Assembly (NCBI GenBank): GCA_018384365.1
Contig: JAHAYX010000001.1
Coordinates: 165,678-229,677, forward strand
DNA: 64,000 nucleotides
From: Clostridiaceae bacterium
Lineage (GTDB): Bacteria; Bacillota; Clostridia; Oscillospirales; QAMX01
Direction: 5' to 3'
The position numbers were made by a program, and so were the translations under genes. Of this stretch, positions 10,773 to 20,925 are shown one piece after another (position 1 is the first letter of the stretch; every line of letters begins with the position of its first letter). The notes below the pieces were generated by a model, which ran no database searches, was not told where the DNA came from, and saw nothing but the letters and a program-made list of their open reading frames with translations.

Positions 10773-11171
10773 TTACCAGACAAATGCGAGGACTTCGCCG
10801 CCGACATGAGCGGCTCTTGCCTGCTTGTCTGTCATAACACCACGGGAGGTGGAGATAACCGCAACACCGAGGCCACGCAGGACCTGGGGAAGCTCATCTG
10901 CCGGAGCGTAAACGCGAAGGCCGGGCTTGGAAACTCTGCGGATGCCGGTGATGGCCTTCTCGCCGTTTGCGGTATATTTCAGGGCGATCTTGATCATGCC
11001 CTGGCCGCCGTCCTCAACTATCTGGAAGCTCTTGATATAACCTTCCTCAAGAAGGATCTCGGCGATAGCCTTTTTCATCTTAGAGGCCGGTACGTCAACC
11101 GAATCATGTCTCGCAGCGCTGGCGTTGCGCAGACGGGTCAGCATGTCGGCGATAGGATCTGTAATATGCAT
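10773..11171 (-). CDS. rpsH: 30S ribosomal protein S8
   Basis: [40 protein letters not shown]. Confidence 0.97.
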   Translation of the reverse strand: MHITDPIADMLTRLRNASAARHDSVDVPASKMKKAIAEILLEEGYIKSFQIVEDGGQGMIKIALKYTANGEKAITGIRRVSKPGLRVYAPADELPQVLRGLGVAVISTSRGVMTDKQARAAHVGGEVLAFVW

Positions 11172-11183
11172 ATCTTATCCTCC

Positions 11184-11369
11184 TTACCAGCTTGCTTTTT
11201 TCACGCCGGGAATCTGTCCCTTGTAAGCAAGCTCACGGAAGCAGATGCGGCAAATGCCATAATCGCGAAGGTAGGCGTGCGGTCTGCCGCAGAGCTTGCA
11301 GCGGTTATAACCGCGGGTGGAGAACTTCGGCGTTCTCTGCTGCTTTAAGATCATTGATTTCTTAGCCAC
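11184..11369 (-). CDS. rpsZ: 30S ribosomal protein S14, type Z (zinc-binding)
   Basis: 61 aa; [38 protein letters not shown] with CxxC pairs. Confidence 0.95.
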   Translation of the reverse strand: MAKKSMILKQQRTPKFSTRGYNRCKLCGRPHAYLRDYGICRICFRELAYKGQIPGVKKASW

Positions 11370-11384
11370 TGTTCTCTGCCTCCC

Positions 11385-11930
11385 TTACTCTTCTTTTGCG
11401 AAGGGTGCGCCAAGCAGCTCAAGAAGTGCTTTCGCCTCTTCGTCGGTGTTAGCAGTGGTTACCATGATGATATCCATGCCGCGGATCTTGTCGATCTTGT
11501 CATATTCGATTTCCGGGAAAATCAGCTGCTCCTTGAGGCCCAGGGCATAGTTGCCGCGGCCGTCAAAGGCGTTGGGGTTGATACCGCGGAAGTCACGAAC
11601 GCGCGGAAGCGCGACGTTGAACAGACGATCTAAGAACTCCCACATACGATCGGCACGGAGGGTGACCTTCACGCCAACCGGCATGCCTTCACGGAGTTTA
11701 AAGTTTGCAACGGACTTGCGGGCGTGGGTAACAACGGGCTTCTGGCCGGTGATGAGGGAAATGTCATTCACAACAGCGTCGATAACCTTTGCGTTGTCGC
11801 GTGCGTCGCCGCAGCCAACGTTGATCACGATTTTATCAAGGCGCGGGATCTGCATCGGGCTCTTGTACTCGAATTTCTTCATAAGAGCCGGGGCGACCTC
11901 AGCCGTATACTTATCTTTCAAACGTGCCAT
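11385..11930 (-). CDS. rplE: 50S ribosomal protein L5
   Basis: [18 protein letters not shown]...[25 protein letters not shown]. Confidence 0.97.
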   Translation of the reverse strand: MARLKDKYTAEVAPALMKKFEYKSPMQIPRLDKIVINVGCGDARDNAKVIDAVVNDISLITGQKPVVTHARKSVANFKLREGMPVGVKVTLRADRMWEFLDRLFNVALPRVRDFRGINPNAFDGRGNYALGLKEQLIFPEIEYDKIDKIRGMDIIMVTTANTDEEAKALLELLGAPFAKEE

Positions 11931-11943
11931 TTATCGTCCCTCC

Positions 11944-12258
11944 TTAAAGCTCGCCGCCGCAGTGCTTGCAGACACGGGTTTTCTTGCCGTCGGCGATTTC
12001 GGTCTTAATGCGCGTGGGCTTATGGCACTTCGGGCAGACGACCATAACCTTGCAGGCTGCCAGAGGCAGTTCCTGCTTGATGATGCCGCCCTGCTGCTGG
12101 GCGTTACGGGGCTTCACGTGCTTGGTAGCAACGTTGATGCCTTCAATAACAACCTTGCCGGCTGCCGGAACAGTGTGGAGAACCTTACCGGTGCGGCCGC
12201 GATCCTTGCCGGTAATCACCTGCACGGTATCGCCCTTCTTTATTTTCAAAGCGTTCAT
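11944..12258 (-). CDS. rplX: 50S ribosomal protein L24
   Basis: KKGDTVQVITGKDRGRTGKVL...EGINVATKH. Confidence 0.97.
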   Translation of the reverse strand: MNALKIKKGDTVQVITGKDRGRTGKVLHTVPAAGKVVIEGINVATKHVKPRNAQQQGGIIKQELPLAACKVMVVCPKCHKPTRIKTEIADGKKTRVCKHCGGEL

Positions 12259-12274
12259 TCTTTCAGTCCCCTCC

Positions 12275-12643
12275 TTACAGTACTTCGGGGGCGAGAGACA
12301 GAATCTTCATGTAGTCCTTGTCACGGAGCTCACGAGCGACCGGTCCAAAGATACGGGTGCCTCTCGGGTTCTTATCATCACGGATAATTACGGCTGCATT
12401 GTCGTCAAACTTGACGTAACTGCCATCGGCGCGGCGCACACCCTGTGCGGAACGAACGATAACCGCCTTCACGACGTCACCCTTCTTCACAACACCGCCG
12501 GGGGCTGCTTTTCTCACGGAGGCCACGATCACGTCACCGATATTGCCGTACTTTCTGACCGAACCGCCGAGCACTCGGATGCATTTCAGCTCCTTTGCTC
12601 CGGTGTTGTCGGCCACTTTTAATTTAGATTCCTGCTGAACCAT
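12275..12643 (-). CDS. rplN: 50S ribosomal protein L14
   Basis: [28 protein letters not shown]. Confidence 0.97.
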   Translation of the reverse strand: MVQQESKLKVADNTGAKELKCIRVLGGSVRKYGNIGDVIVASVRKAAPGGVVKKGDVVKAVIVRSAQGVRRADGSYVKFDDNAAVIIRDDKNPRGTRIFGPVARELRDKDYMKILSLAPEVL

Positions 12644-12658
12644 AAAGCCTGCCTCCTC

Positions 12659-12916
12659 TTATCGTGCCTTCTCGATTATCTCGACCAGGCGCCATCTCTT
12701 ATCCTTGGACAGGGGGCGGGTCTCCATAACCAAAACCTTGTCGCCGACGCCGCACTCGTTGTTCTCGTCGTGGGCCTTCAGCTTGTAGGTGTTCTTTATG
12801 ATCTTCTTGTAAAGCGGATGCGCAATTCTGTCCTCGACCGCGACCACGATGGTCTTATCCATCTTGTCGGAAATCACGCGGCCAACTCTTGTTTTGCGGA
12901 AAGCTCTGTCACTCAT
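12659..12916 (-). CDS. rpsQ: 30S ribosomal protein S17
   Basis: [32 protein letters not shown]. Confidence 0.97.
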   Translation of the reverse strand: MSDRAFRKTRVGRVISDKMDKTIVVAVEDRIAHPLYKKIIKNTYKLKAHDENNECGVGDKVLVMETRPLSKDKRWRLVEIIEKAR

Positions 12917-12931
12917 AATTCAGTACCCTCC

Positions 12932-13123
12932 TTAACCGGCCGTCTTCTCGGTGATGACAGTTTTTACTCTTGCGATATCGCGACGGACCTCAGTGATCCT
13001 CTTGGGGTTCTCAAGCTGATTGGTCGCGTTCTGGAAGCGAAGATTGAAGAGATCCTTCTTAAGATCGTTCAACTTCACATTCAATTCTTCGACGCTCATC
13101 TCACGAATCTCATTAGTCTTCAT
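12932..13123 (-). CDS. rpmC: 50S ribosomal protein L29
   Basis: [60 protein letters not shown]; start trimmed. Confidence 0.95.
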   Translation of the reverse strand: MKTNEIREMSVEELNVKLNDLKKDLFNLRFQNATNQLENPKRITEVRRDIARVKTVITEKTAG

Positions 13124-13568
13124 TCTCTTCACCGCCGTCCTCAGCGTCGCATTCAGCGACATCCTCGCGCTTGACAAACTTGGTCTTGATCGGCAGTTTG
13201 TAGCCGGCCAGACGCATAGCTTCACGCGCGGTCTCTTCGGGAACGCCCGCGATCTCAAACAGAACTCTGCCGGGCTTAACAACTGCTACCCAATACTCAG
13301 GGGAGCCCTTACCGGAACCCATGCGGGTCTCAGCCGGCTTCTTCGTAACGGGCTTATCAGGGAAAATCTTGATCCAGACCTGGCCGCCACGGCGGATATA
13401 ACGCGTCATGGCAATACGGGCTGCTTCGATCTGGTTGGAGGTAATCCATGCGGGCTCAAGAGCCTGGATACCATACTCACCGTAGGTGACCTTCGTGCCC
13501 TTGTGGGCTGCGCCCTTCAAACGGCCGCGGTGCACTCTGCGGTATTTCACTCTCTTAGGCAGAAGCAT
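13113..13568 (-). CDS. rplP: 50S ribosomal protein L16 (acidic C-terminal tail)
   Basis: [39 protein letters not shown]. Confidence 0.97.
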   Translation of the reverse strand: MLLPKRVKYRRVHRGRLKGAAHKGTKVTYGEYGIQALEPAWITSNQIEAARIAMTRYIRRGGQVWIKIFPDKPVTKKPAETRMGSGKGSPEYWVAVVKPGRVLFEIAGVPEETAREAMRLAGYKLPIKTKFVKREDVAECDAEDGGEENED

Positions 13569-14506
13569 TAGTTGTTGCCTCCTTCCGGTTTAGCTGCGGG
13601 GGCTGCCGGAGCCGCGGGACGCGGGCCACGGTTGTAGCCGCCCTGCTGCGGAGCGCGGTTGTAGCCGCCCTCACGCGGGCCGCGGTTATAGCCGCCCTGG
13701 CCGCCTTCACGCGGGCCACGGTTGTAGCCGCCCTGGCCGCGATTGTAACCGCCCTGGCCGCCTTCACGCGGTGCACGGTTAAATCCGCCCTTGCGGTCGC
13801 CGTCACGGCGGTCGCGGCGATCTCTGCGATCACGTCTGTCCTGACGCGGAGTCTCAACAGTGGACTGTCTCGGGCCGCCGGTCAAAACCTCTCCGCGGTA
13901 GATCCACACTTTGACGCCGATACGGCCGTACTGGGTCTTTGCCTCAGCAAAACCATAGTCGATGTCAGCGCGCAGGGTCTGCAGCGGGATGGTGCCTTCA
14001 TGATAATGCTCAACACGCGCAATTTCGGCGCCGCCCAGACGGCCGGAAACTGCGGTCTTGATGCCACGGGCGCCGGCGCGGGTAGCGCGGCCCATGGACT
14101 GCTTCATCGCACGACGGAAGCTGACGCGCTTCTCAAGCTGGGAAGCGATGCTCTCTGCGACGAGCTGTGCGTTGAGGTCCGGATTGCGGATCTCGACGAT
14201 ATTGACAGCCACGCGCTTGCCAACCATCTCTTCAAGGGTCAGACGGAGCTTCTCAATGTCAGCGCCGCCGCGGCCGATGACGATGCCCGGACGTGCACAG
14301 TGGATGAAAATACGCACACGGTTGGGATTTCTTTCGATTTCGATCTTCGGGATACCCGCTTCATAGAGGGAATCCTTGATGAATTTACGGATCTTGAAGT
14401 CTTCCACGAGAAGGTCGCCGACCTTTTCGTTCTTGGCGTACCATCTGGAGTCCCAGTTCTGGATCACGCCGACGCGAAGACCATGAGGATTAACTTTCTG
14501 CCCCAT
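13568..14506 (-). CDS. rpsC: 30S ribosomal protein S3 with long RG/GY repeat C-terminal extension
   Basis: [24 protein letters not shown]... core, then [12 protein letters not shown] and [12 protein letters not shown] repeats. Confidence 0.97.
   Translation of the reverse strand: MGQKVNPHGLRVGVIQNWDSRWYAKNEKVGDLLVEDFKIRKFIKDSLYEAGIPKIEIERNPNRVRIFIHCARPGIVIGRGGADIEKLRLTLEEMVGKRVAVNIVEIRNPDLNAQLVAESIASQLEKRVSFRRAMKQSMGRATRAGARGIKTAVSGRLGGAEIARVEHYHEGTIPLQTLRADIDYGFAEAKTQYGRIGVKVWIYRGEVLTGGPRQSTVETPRQDRRDRRDRRDRRDGDRKGGFNRAPREGGQGGYNRGQGGYNRGPREGGQGGYNRGPREGGYNRAPQQGGYNRGPRPAAPAAPAAKPEGGNN
13610..13830 (-). repeat. imperfect coding repeats encoding GGYNRG(P)REGGQ units in rpsC
   Basis: Repeated DNA units such as gccgccctggccgccttcacgcgggccacggttgta. 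Confidence 0.85.
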
Positions 14507-14521
14507 TGTACGACCTCCTGC

Positions 14522-14857
14522 TTATTCTCTCTCTTTGAGAGCCAAGGTGATGTGCGAGGACCGCTTCAGAAGACGGTCTGCACTGCCGCGCGCTCTGGCC
14601 TGGATGCGCTTCATCGTCGGGCCCGGGCTGACGAACACTTCGGAAACATAAAGACGGTCAACGTCCATTTCGAAATTGTTCTCGGCATTTGCAATGGCGC
14701 TCTTGAGGAGCTTGATGAGCGGCTCGGAGGCCGCCTTGCGGGTGTTCATTAAGATCGCAGCAGCCTCGGAAATGTCCTTGCCGCGAATCAGATCGCAGAC
14801 AATCTTCACTTTTCTCGGCGTGATGCGAACATGCTTCACATATGCTCTTGCTTCCAT
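14522..14857 (-). CDS. rplV: 50S ribosomal protein L22
   Basis: MEARAYVKHVRITPRKVKIVCDLIRGKD; start trimmed from 15013. Confidence 0.95.
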   Translation of the reverse strand: MEARAYVKHVRITPRKVKIVCDLIRGKDISEAAAILMNTRKAASEPLIKLLKSAIANAENNFEMDVDRLYVSEVFVSPGPTMKRIQARARGSADRLLKRSSHITLALKERE

Positions 14858-14870
14858 GTTACTTCCTCCC

Positions 14871-15146
14871 TTACTTGCCGGAGGTCTTGCTGCCCGCATG
14901 ACCTCTGAAGGTACGAGTGGGAGCAAACTCACCAAGCTTATGACCAACCATATCCTCGGTGACATAAACCGGGACATGCTTGCGTCCGTCATGGACGGCA
15001 ATGGTGTGGCCAACGAACTCCGGGAATATCGTGGAGGCGCGGGACCAGGTCTTTACGACGTGCTTTTCATTGCCCGCGTTCATTTCAGCGATTCTCTTAT
15101 AGAGCTCGGGTGCCACAAACGGTCCCTTCTTAATACTTCTGCTCAT
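14871..15146 (-). CDS. rpsS: 30S ribosomal protein S19
   Basis: [19 protein letters not shown]...[28 protein letters not shown]. Confidence 0.97.
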   Translation of the reverse strand: MSRSIKKGPFVAPELYKRIAEMNAGNEKHVVKTWSRASTIFPEFVGHTIAVHDGRKHVPVYVTEDMVGHKLGEFAPTRTFRGHAGSKTSGK

Positions 15147-15160
15147 TTAAGTTACCTCCC

Positions 15161-15991
15161 TTACTTACCGCGGCGTTTCACAATGAACTTATCGGTGCGA
15201 TTCTTCTTGGAACGGGTCTTGTATCCAAGAGTCGGCTTGCCCCACGGGGTAACCGGGCCGGGACGGCCAACAGGGCTCTTGCCTTCACCACCGCCGTGCG
15301 GGTGGTCAACCGGGTTCATAACAGAACCGCGGACGGTCGGACGGACGCCCATGTGGCGCTTGCGGCCGGCCTTACCGATCTGAACGTTTTCATGATCGAG
15401 GTTGCCGATCTGGCCGATCGTTGCTTTGCAGTCGAGGCGGACCAGGCGGACTTCGCTGGAAGGAAGGCGAACCTGTGCATAACCGTTTTCCTTAGCCATG
15501 AGCTGAGCGGCTGCACCGGCGGCACGAACGAGCTGTGCACCGCGGCCGGGATAAAGCTCCACGTTGTGGATCACGGTACCAACCGGGATGTTCTGAAGCG
15601 GCAGCGTGTTGCCGGGCTTGATGTCTGCGCCTGCGCCGGACACGACGATGTCACCGCGCTGCAGGCCGACGGGGGCGAGGATGTAACGGCGTTCGCCGTC
15701 TTCATACTCAAGACGCGCGATATTGGCGGAGCGGTTCGGGTCATACTCAATGAAGAGGACCTTCGCGGGCATATCGATCTTATCGCGTCTGAAATCAATG
15801 ATTCTGTATTTCTGTCTGTTTCCGCCGCCCTGATGGCGTACGGTAATTCTGCCATAATTGTTTCGGCCGGCGTTCTTCTTGTTGGTATCAAGAAGGCTCT
15901 TTTCCGGCTTCACCTTGTCAAGCCCGGAGAAATCCGCGACAGTCATGTGACGTCTTGACGGGGTCGTGGGCTTAAAGGTCTTTGTCGGCAT
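15161..15991 (-). CDS. rplB: 50S ribosomal protein L2
   Basis: [28 protein letters not shown]...[14 protein letters not shown]. Confidence 0.97.
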   Translation of the reverse strand: MPTKTFKPTTPSRRHMTVADFSGLDKVKPEKSLLDTNKKNAGRNNYGRITVRHQGGGNRQKYRIIDFRRDKIDMPAKVLFIEYDPNRSANIARLEYEDGERRYILAPVGLQRGDIVVSGAGADIKPGNTLPLQNIPVGTVIHNVELYPGRGAQLVRAAGAAAQLMAKENGYAQVRLPSSEVRLVRLDCKATIGQIGNLDHENVQIGKAGRKRHMGVRPTVRGSVMNPVDHPHGGGEGKSPVGRPGPVTPWGKPTLGYKTRSKKNRTDKFIVKRRGK

Positions 15992-16038
15992 GTACTCTCA
16001 CTCCCTGTATATTAATGAGGTCCGGTCAGTCCGGAAAA

Positions 16039-16332
16039 TCAGGTAAGGGACTCAAAGAACTCAATGCCCTTGGAGCCTTCCTTCAAAGTTACGATCGCTT
16101 TTTTCCAAGCGCTCGTGCGGCCGTGGGTATAACCCTGGCGGCGTGCCTTGCCGTCGTAGTTCATGGTGTGAACGCTTTCCACGTCAACGCCGAAAATCTC
16201 TTCGACAGCCTTTTTGATCTCAATCTTGTTGGCCTCACGGGCGACCTCGAAGGTGTACTTGTGCTCACTTGCACCTTCCACGCTGCGCTCGGTCACGATG
16301 GGGCGGCGGATGACATCATAGACAGATTTCAT
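16039..16332 (-). CDS. rplW: 50S ribosomal protein L23
   Basis: DVIRRPIVTERSVEGASEHKYTFEVAREANKIEIKKAVEEIFGV. Confidence 0.97.
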   Translation of the reverse strand: MKSVYDVIRRPIVTERSVEGASEHKYTFEVAREANKIEIKKAVEEIFGVDVESVHTMNYDGKARRQGYTHGRTSAWKKAIVTLKEGSKGIEFFESLT

Positions 16333-16958
16333 TTTCCGAACACCTCCTGGATTTTCTCGACGGCGCTGCGGTCCACAATGAACTTGTCCGCGTTCATGAT
16401 ATCATAAACGTTGATCACGTTTGCGGGGCTCGTCACGACGCCGGGGATATTACGGGCGGAAAGCACCACATTGCGGCGTACTTCGGGAGTGACGATCAGG
16501 CTCTTGCACTCGCCGGCGCCGACAGCCTTCAGCATACCGACGATGTTCTTCGTCTTGATCTCGCTGCAGTCGAGGTTGTCCACCACGATGATCTCGCCGG
16601 CTGCGCACTTTGCGCTGAGCGCAGAGAGCATAGCCAGGCGCTTATATTTCTTGTTCAGGCGATAGGTGTAAGTTCTGGGCTTCGGAGCAAATGCGACGCC
16701 GCCGTGCGTCCACTGCGGAGAACGCGTGGAGCCCTGACGTGCGCGGCCGGTGCCCTTCTGGCGCCACGGCTTTTTGCCGCCGCCGGAAACCTCCGCACGG
16801 GTCAGCGCGCTCTGCGTGCCCTGACGGCGGTTTGCAAGCTGATTCTTCACTGCTTCATGGATCGCGACCATATCCGGCTCAATACCGAAAATGGCGTCGG
16901 AAAGTTCGATTTCGCCGACCTGCTTTCCTGTCATATCGTAAACATTAGTCTTAGGCAT
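16329..16958 (-). CDS. rplD: 50S ribosomal protein L4
   Basis: RRQGTQSALTRAEVSGGGKKPWRQKGTGRARQGSTRSPQWTHGGVAFAPKPR. Confidence 0.97.
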   Translation of the reverse strand: MPKTNVYDMTGKQVGEIELSDAIFGIEPDMVAIHEAVKNQLANRRQGTQSALTRAEVSGGGKKPWRQKGTGRARQGSTRSPQWTHGGVAFAPKPRTYTYRLNKKYKRLAMLSALSAKCAAGEIIVVDNLDCSEIKTKNIVGMLKAVGAGECKSLIVTPEVRRNVVLSARNIPGVVTSPANVINVYDIMNADKFIVDRSAVEKIQEVFGK

Positions 16959-16977
16959 GGTTCAAACTCTCCTTTCT

Positions 16978-17676
16978 TTACTTTCTTGCAGAAGCCTTCT
17001 GCGGGTTGACGGTTGTCTGCACCTGGATCTGCTTGACGCGGTGCGTCTTGACCGTGCTCTTCACATACACGATACCACCGCGCGGGCCCGGGATTGCGCC
17101 GCGGACAGCGATGATATTGAGTTCGGGATCGACCTTCACGATGTCGAGGTTCTGGATGGTAACCTGCTCAACGCCCAGATGACCAGGCATTTTCTTACCG
17201 GGCATTACGCGTGCCGGGTCGGAGTTTGCACCCATGGAACCAACGCTGCGGTGGACAGGGCCAACGCCGTGGGTGTGGTTCTGTACGTGCTGTCCCCAGC
17301 GCTTGACAACGCCGGCGTAGCCTTTACCTTTGGAAATACCGGTGACGTCCACGAAGTCGCCTTCTGCGAACACATCAGCGGTCAGAACATCGCCAACATT
17401 CAGTTCGGCGAGTTCGCCTTCCAGTTTGAACTCTTTCAGGACCTTCTTGAGATCCTCGCCGGCCTTTTTCAGGTGGCCGACTTCCGGCTTCGTGAGCTTG
17501 CGCTCCGGAACATCCTGGAAGCCGAGCTGGATGGCGTTGTAGCCGTCTTTTTCAGCGACCTTCTTCTGGGTGACGGTGCAGGGACCGGCTTCGATGACCG
17601 TTACCGGGATCACCTTGCCCTCTTCGGTGAAAATCTGGGTCATGCCCACTTTTCTGCCGATGATTGCCTTTTTCAT
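16978..17676 (-). CDS. rplC: 50S ribosomal protein L3
   Basis: MKKAIIGRKVGMTQIFTEEGKVIPVTVIEAGPC...KGKGYAGVVKRW. Confidence 0.97.
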   Translation of the reverse strand: MKKAIIGRKVGMTQIFTEEGKVIPVTVIEAGPCTVTQKKVAEKDGYNAIQLGFQDVPERKLTKPEVGHLKKAGEDLKKVLKEFKLEGELAELNVGDVLTADVFAEGDFVDVTGISKGKGYAGVVKRWGQHVQNHTHGVGPVHRSVGSMGANSDPARVMPGKKMPGHLGVEQVTIQNLDIVKVDPELNIIAVRGAIPGPRGGIVYVKSTVKTHRVKQIQVQTTVNPQKASARK

Positions 17677-17746
17677 TTGTTTTCCTCCTTGTCGGTTATT
17701 GGTCGGCTTTGCCGACTTGACCGGAACGAAACCAGGTTTCGTTCAC

Positions 17747-18052
17747 TTACATGACCTTTATCTCAATATCAACGCCCGCCGGGAGATCGAGGCTCATCAG
17801 AGCTTCCACAGTCTTCTGTGCGGGATTGACAATATCGATCAAACGCTTGTGGGTGCGTCTTTCAAACTGCTCACGGCTGTCCTTGTACTTATGAACAGCA
17901 CGCAGAATGGTGACGATTTCCTTCTTGGTGGGAAGCGGGATCGGGCCGGAAACATCGGAACCGGTACGCTTTGCTGCTTCCACGATTCTTGCTGCGCTCT
18001 GGTCTATGAGCTGATGGTCATAGGCTTTCAGACGAACTCTGATCTTCTCCAT
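17747..18052 (-). CDS. rpsJ: 30S ribosomal protein S10
   Basis: [44 protein letters not shown]; start trimmed. Confidence 0.97.
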   Translation of the reverse strand: MEKIRVRLKAYDHQLIDQSAARIVEAAKRTGSDVSGPIPLPTKKEIVTILRAVHKYKDSREQFERRTHKRLIDIVNPAQKTVEALMSLDLPAGVDIEIKVM

Positions 18053-18459
18053 GGTTGTTCCTCCTTGCACGTACGTTTTGAACCGCCGCTATCGTGCAGT
18101 GTCGTTATAAAATTTGCGGCGGCCGAAACAGTACGGATTAGAATATGCAACCGCGCCGTGTGTCAAAACACTGCACATGATAAAAACCGGAAACTTCCCG
18201 ACTTCTCACACCGGCACAAAACGCAGGCTGAAATCGGACAGTACAGTCCGGCTTTCCACCACGTGTAGGTCCATGCACACCAAAGGCGCATGTACGCGCG
18301 TTTTCGCAGTATTCTAAGCCGCCCGTCATATTCACCGCGCCGCGCGGTGTGCGGACATACTCAGCCGAAGTTACCTCGCACAGTGCGAGCAATCTCCAGC
18401 GTCATCGCATCAGCGTTTGAGGCACGCCAAACCGCCTGCCGATTACCGCAAGCTAATAC

Positions 18460-18488
18460 AGTATAAACCAGACTTATCTAAAAGTCAA
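18460..18488 (-). promoter_or_regulatory. distal promoter of the S10-spc-alpha operon
   Basis: Minus strand TTGACT - 17 nt - TATACT about 410 nt upstream of rpsJ. Confidence 0.7.
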
Positions 18489-18653
18489 GACCTTTTATCA
18501 TATTTTTCATACAAATCCGAAGGTTTTTGGAAGGAATGATGCCGCAGGATATACAAAAGCGTGTTCTTTTGCTGCTTTGCGCCGTCCGGACGCGCCCTCA
18601 TGCGTGCTCCGGCCCGCCGCACAACGCCGGACAGCGCAGAAAAACGCGAAAAA

Positions 18654-18676
18654 GGAGGCGTCCCGCCTCCTTTTTT
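18654..18676 (-). terminator. intrinsic terminator after metallophosphoesterase gene (T-runs on both strands)
   Basis: GGAGGCG-tcc-CGCCTCC flanked by AAAA and TTTTTT. Confidence 0.75.
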
Positions 18677-19521
18677 CACTTGGTATGCAGTGTAATCAGC
18701 GCCACTTCCGGCATACAGCAGAACCGGAGGGGCAGATTCGAGGTGCCAAGTCCCCGGCTGACAAACAGCTGCGAGCCGCGGACATTGCGGGCCGCATACT
18801 GTCCCATCGGATACAGTCTGCCGTACTGCGGCAGAATCAGTTCGCCCAGAACCGGGACGCGCACCTGTCCGCCGTGTGTATGCCCGGCCAGCATCAGGTC
18901 CACCGCCGTATTGGCCGCACCCGCAAACACATCCGGCTCGTGGCACAGCACCAGGTTGTATGTATCCTCCGCGAGGGAGGAGAAATCAAATGTCCCGCCG
19001 CTGCCGAAAAGCAGGTCGTCCACACCCGTCACCGTGATGCCCAAAAGCGGCAGCTCCATACTTTCGTTGCGCAGCACCGTGAAACCGCCGGCCTCCAGGA
19101 TCCGGATGCTTTCCTCATCCGCGCCACGCCCGTAGTCATGGTTGCCCAGCACGGCATATTTGCCCTGCGGCGCGCGGAGGGCGGAGAGTGCTGCGATAAT
19201 CGCCTCGTCGTCAGCGGGATACTTCGCGTATTCCTCATACAGGTCGCCGGTAAACACCACAATATGCGGTTCAAACGCATTGATTTTTTCCACAGCACGT
19301 TCAAATCGTTTCACGTCGTAGTCAAAGCCAAAATGCGTATCGGTAAACTGCGCAACGCGCAGGCCTTCCGCCGCCCCCGGCAGACCGGAGAAGTTCAGTT
19401 CCACCTTCGTGGTGCTCAGAAGCGACGGTTCCGCCCAGCGCATCCAGGTGAACGCCAGGCATATCAAAATCACACAAAAAACAAGCATTTTCGTTAAAAA
19501 CCGAAAAAATCTTCCTATCAA
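18676..19521 (-). CDS. membrane-anchored metallophosphoesterase (YkuE/YaeI-like)
   Basis: N-terminal TM; FTDTHFG, FTGDLYEE, VLGNHDYG, AGHTHGGQVR metallophosphatase motifs. Confidence 0.9.
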   Translation of the reverse strand: MIGRFFRFLTKMLVFCVILICLAFTWMRWAEPSLLSTTKVELNFSGLPGAAEGLRVAQFTDTHFGFDYDVKRFERAVEKINAFEPHIVVFTGDLYEEYAKYPADDEAIIAALSALRAPQGKYAVLGNHDYGRGADEESIRILEAGGFTVLRNESMELPLLGITVTGVDDLLFGSGGTFDFSSLAEDTYNLVLCHEPDVFAGAANTAVDLMLAGHTHGGQVRVPVLGELILPQYGRLYPMGQYAARNVRGSQLFVSRGLGTSNLPLRFCCMPEVALITLHTK

Positions 19522-19539
19522 GCTGCACCTCCGAAAGCG

Positions 19540-20892
19540 TCAGCCTTCCCCGTTTTCGTCTTCATCCGTGTCAGAGGCGGCATTCACTTCCGCAATGGCT
19601 GCGTTGTGCTCGTCCAGCGTTTTCGAGAAAATATGGCTTCCGTCAGAGCGTGCCACATAGTAGTAATAGGAGGTATCCGCCGGATACAGCGCCGCTTCCA
19701 GTGAGGCAATACCGGGATTGGCGATCGGTCCGGGCGGCAAACCGTTATAGAGGTAGGTATTATACGGATCGTCGATTTTCAGATCGTCGGCTGTCGGCGC
19801 ACGGCCCACAATATACTGCACCGTCGCGTCAATCTGCAAACGCGGGAAGGTGCCGGGGTCGGCCAGACGGTTATAGATAACGGAGGCGACAACTGCGCGC
19901 TCGTCATCGCGCCGTGCCTCGCGTTCCACCATCGACGCAATGGTCACGACCTCATTGATGGTCAGTCCCAGTTCCTCTGCGCGGTCACGCAGCTTCTGTG
20001 TGAACTTGTTGTTGAAGTTCGTCAGGAACTTTGCAATGACATTCGGCGCGCTGTCGTTAACATAGAACTCATAGGTGTCCGGGAAGAGATACCCCTCCAG
20101 TCTGGTCTTGCTGTCGCCGATGCCGTCGATGAAAGCATAGTCAAAATCGTAGTTTTCAATCGCGTTATAGAGGTCCTCCGAGCTTGCCACGCCTTTTTCC
20201 ACCAGCGCATCCACAATCTGCGCGGTGGTATAACCCTCCGGAATCGTCACGCGCACGGTTTCCTTATAGGTAGAGGTGCGGCGGAGCGTGCGCGCAATGG
20301 CGCTGTAATCCAGATTGGCGTTGATCTCATATTTCCCGCTTTTAAAGGTTGCGCCGGAAACGGAACAATACAGTTTAAAAAGGGAAGGGTACTCAATAAT
20401 GCCCGCATCCTTTAAGAGATCCGCCACTTCGGCGGCGGTAACATCCGCATCCAGCTCGATTACCGCAGTGCGGTCCGGCTTGACAAATGCAAACACCTCG
20501 TTTGCGGCGATGATGATAAAAGCGGCCAGGAACATGGACACGCCCAGCACGAACGCCGTATACATGGCGCCGACCAGGCAGCCGTGACCTGCGTCGCGGT
20601 GCCGCCTGCGGCGGCGTCTGTGCCCGCGCGGCACATCCTCCATGGAAAAGTCCAGTTCATCCGCCGGTTCATAGTCCGGCTGTTCCGCCTCCCGCTCGCG
20701 GCGCAGCCGTTCCGTTTCACGTTCGCCGCCGCGGCGCAGATGGCGCTCATATTCCTCGTATTCTTCATATTCCGGTTCCCGCGCGGAACGGTTCTGCGGG
20801 CGTTCCTGCTCATAGAATTCAAATTCCTCTTCGGAATCGCCCCTCCGGCCGCTGCGCTCCGGATGATTTTTGTCATAGTCGTGATTTGCCAT
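19540..20892 (-). CDS. mltG: endolytic transglycosylase MltG with charged N-terminal extension
   Basis: IPEGYTTAQIVDALVEKG, LEGYLFPDTYEF, EREARRDDERAVVASVIYNRL, QIDATVQYIVG, YNTYLYNGLPPGPIANPG. Confidence 0.93.
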   Translation of the reverse strand: MANHDYDKNHPERSGRRGDSEEEFEFYEQERPQNRSAREPEYEEYEEYERHLRRGGERETERLRREREAEQPDYEPADELDFSMEDVPRGHRRRRRRHRDAGHGCLVGAMYTAFVLGVSMFLAAFIIIAANEVFAFVKPDRTAVIELDADVTAAEVADLLKDAGIIEYPSLFKLYCSVSGATFKSGKYEINANLDYSAIARTLRRTSTYKETVRVTIPEGYTTAQIVDALVEKGVASSEDLYNAIENYDFDYAFIDGIGDSKTRLEGYLFPDTYEFYVNDSAPNVIAKFLTNFNNKFTQKLRDRAEELGLTINEVVTIASMVEREARRDDERAVVASVIYNRLADPGTFPRLQIDATVQYIVGRAPTADDLKIDDPYNTYLYNGLPPGPIANPGIASLEAALYPADTSYYYYVARSDGSHIFSKTLDEHNAAIAEVNAASDTDEDENGEG

Positions 20893-20925
20893 AGTACAAT
20901 CCTTTCGGGACGGGGGCACGCGGCC

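Noticed and set aside
13610-13830. Repeat block that could superficially suggest a CRISPR or VNTR element
   Set aside because: Repeats are in frame inside rpsC, degenerate, without spacers; they encode the RG/GY tail.
18485-18946. 153-aa minus-strand ORF after the S10 promoter region
   Set aside because: Overlaps the terminator and the metallophosphoesterase gene; no conserved pattern.
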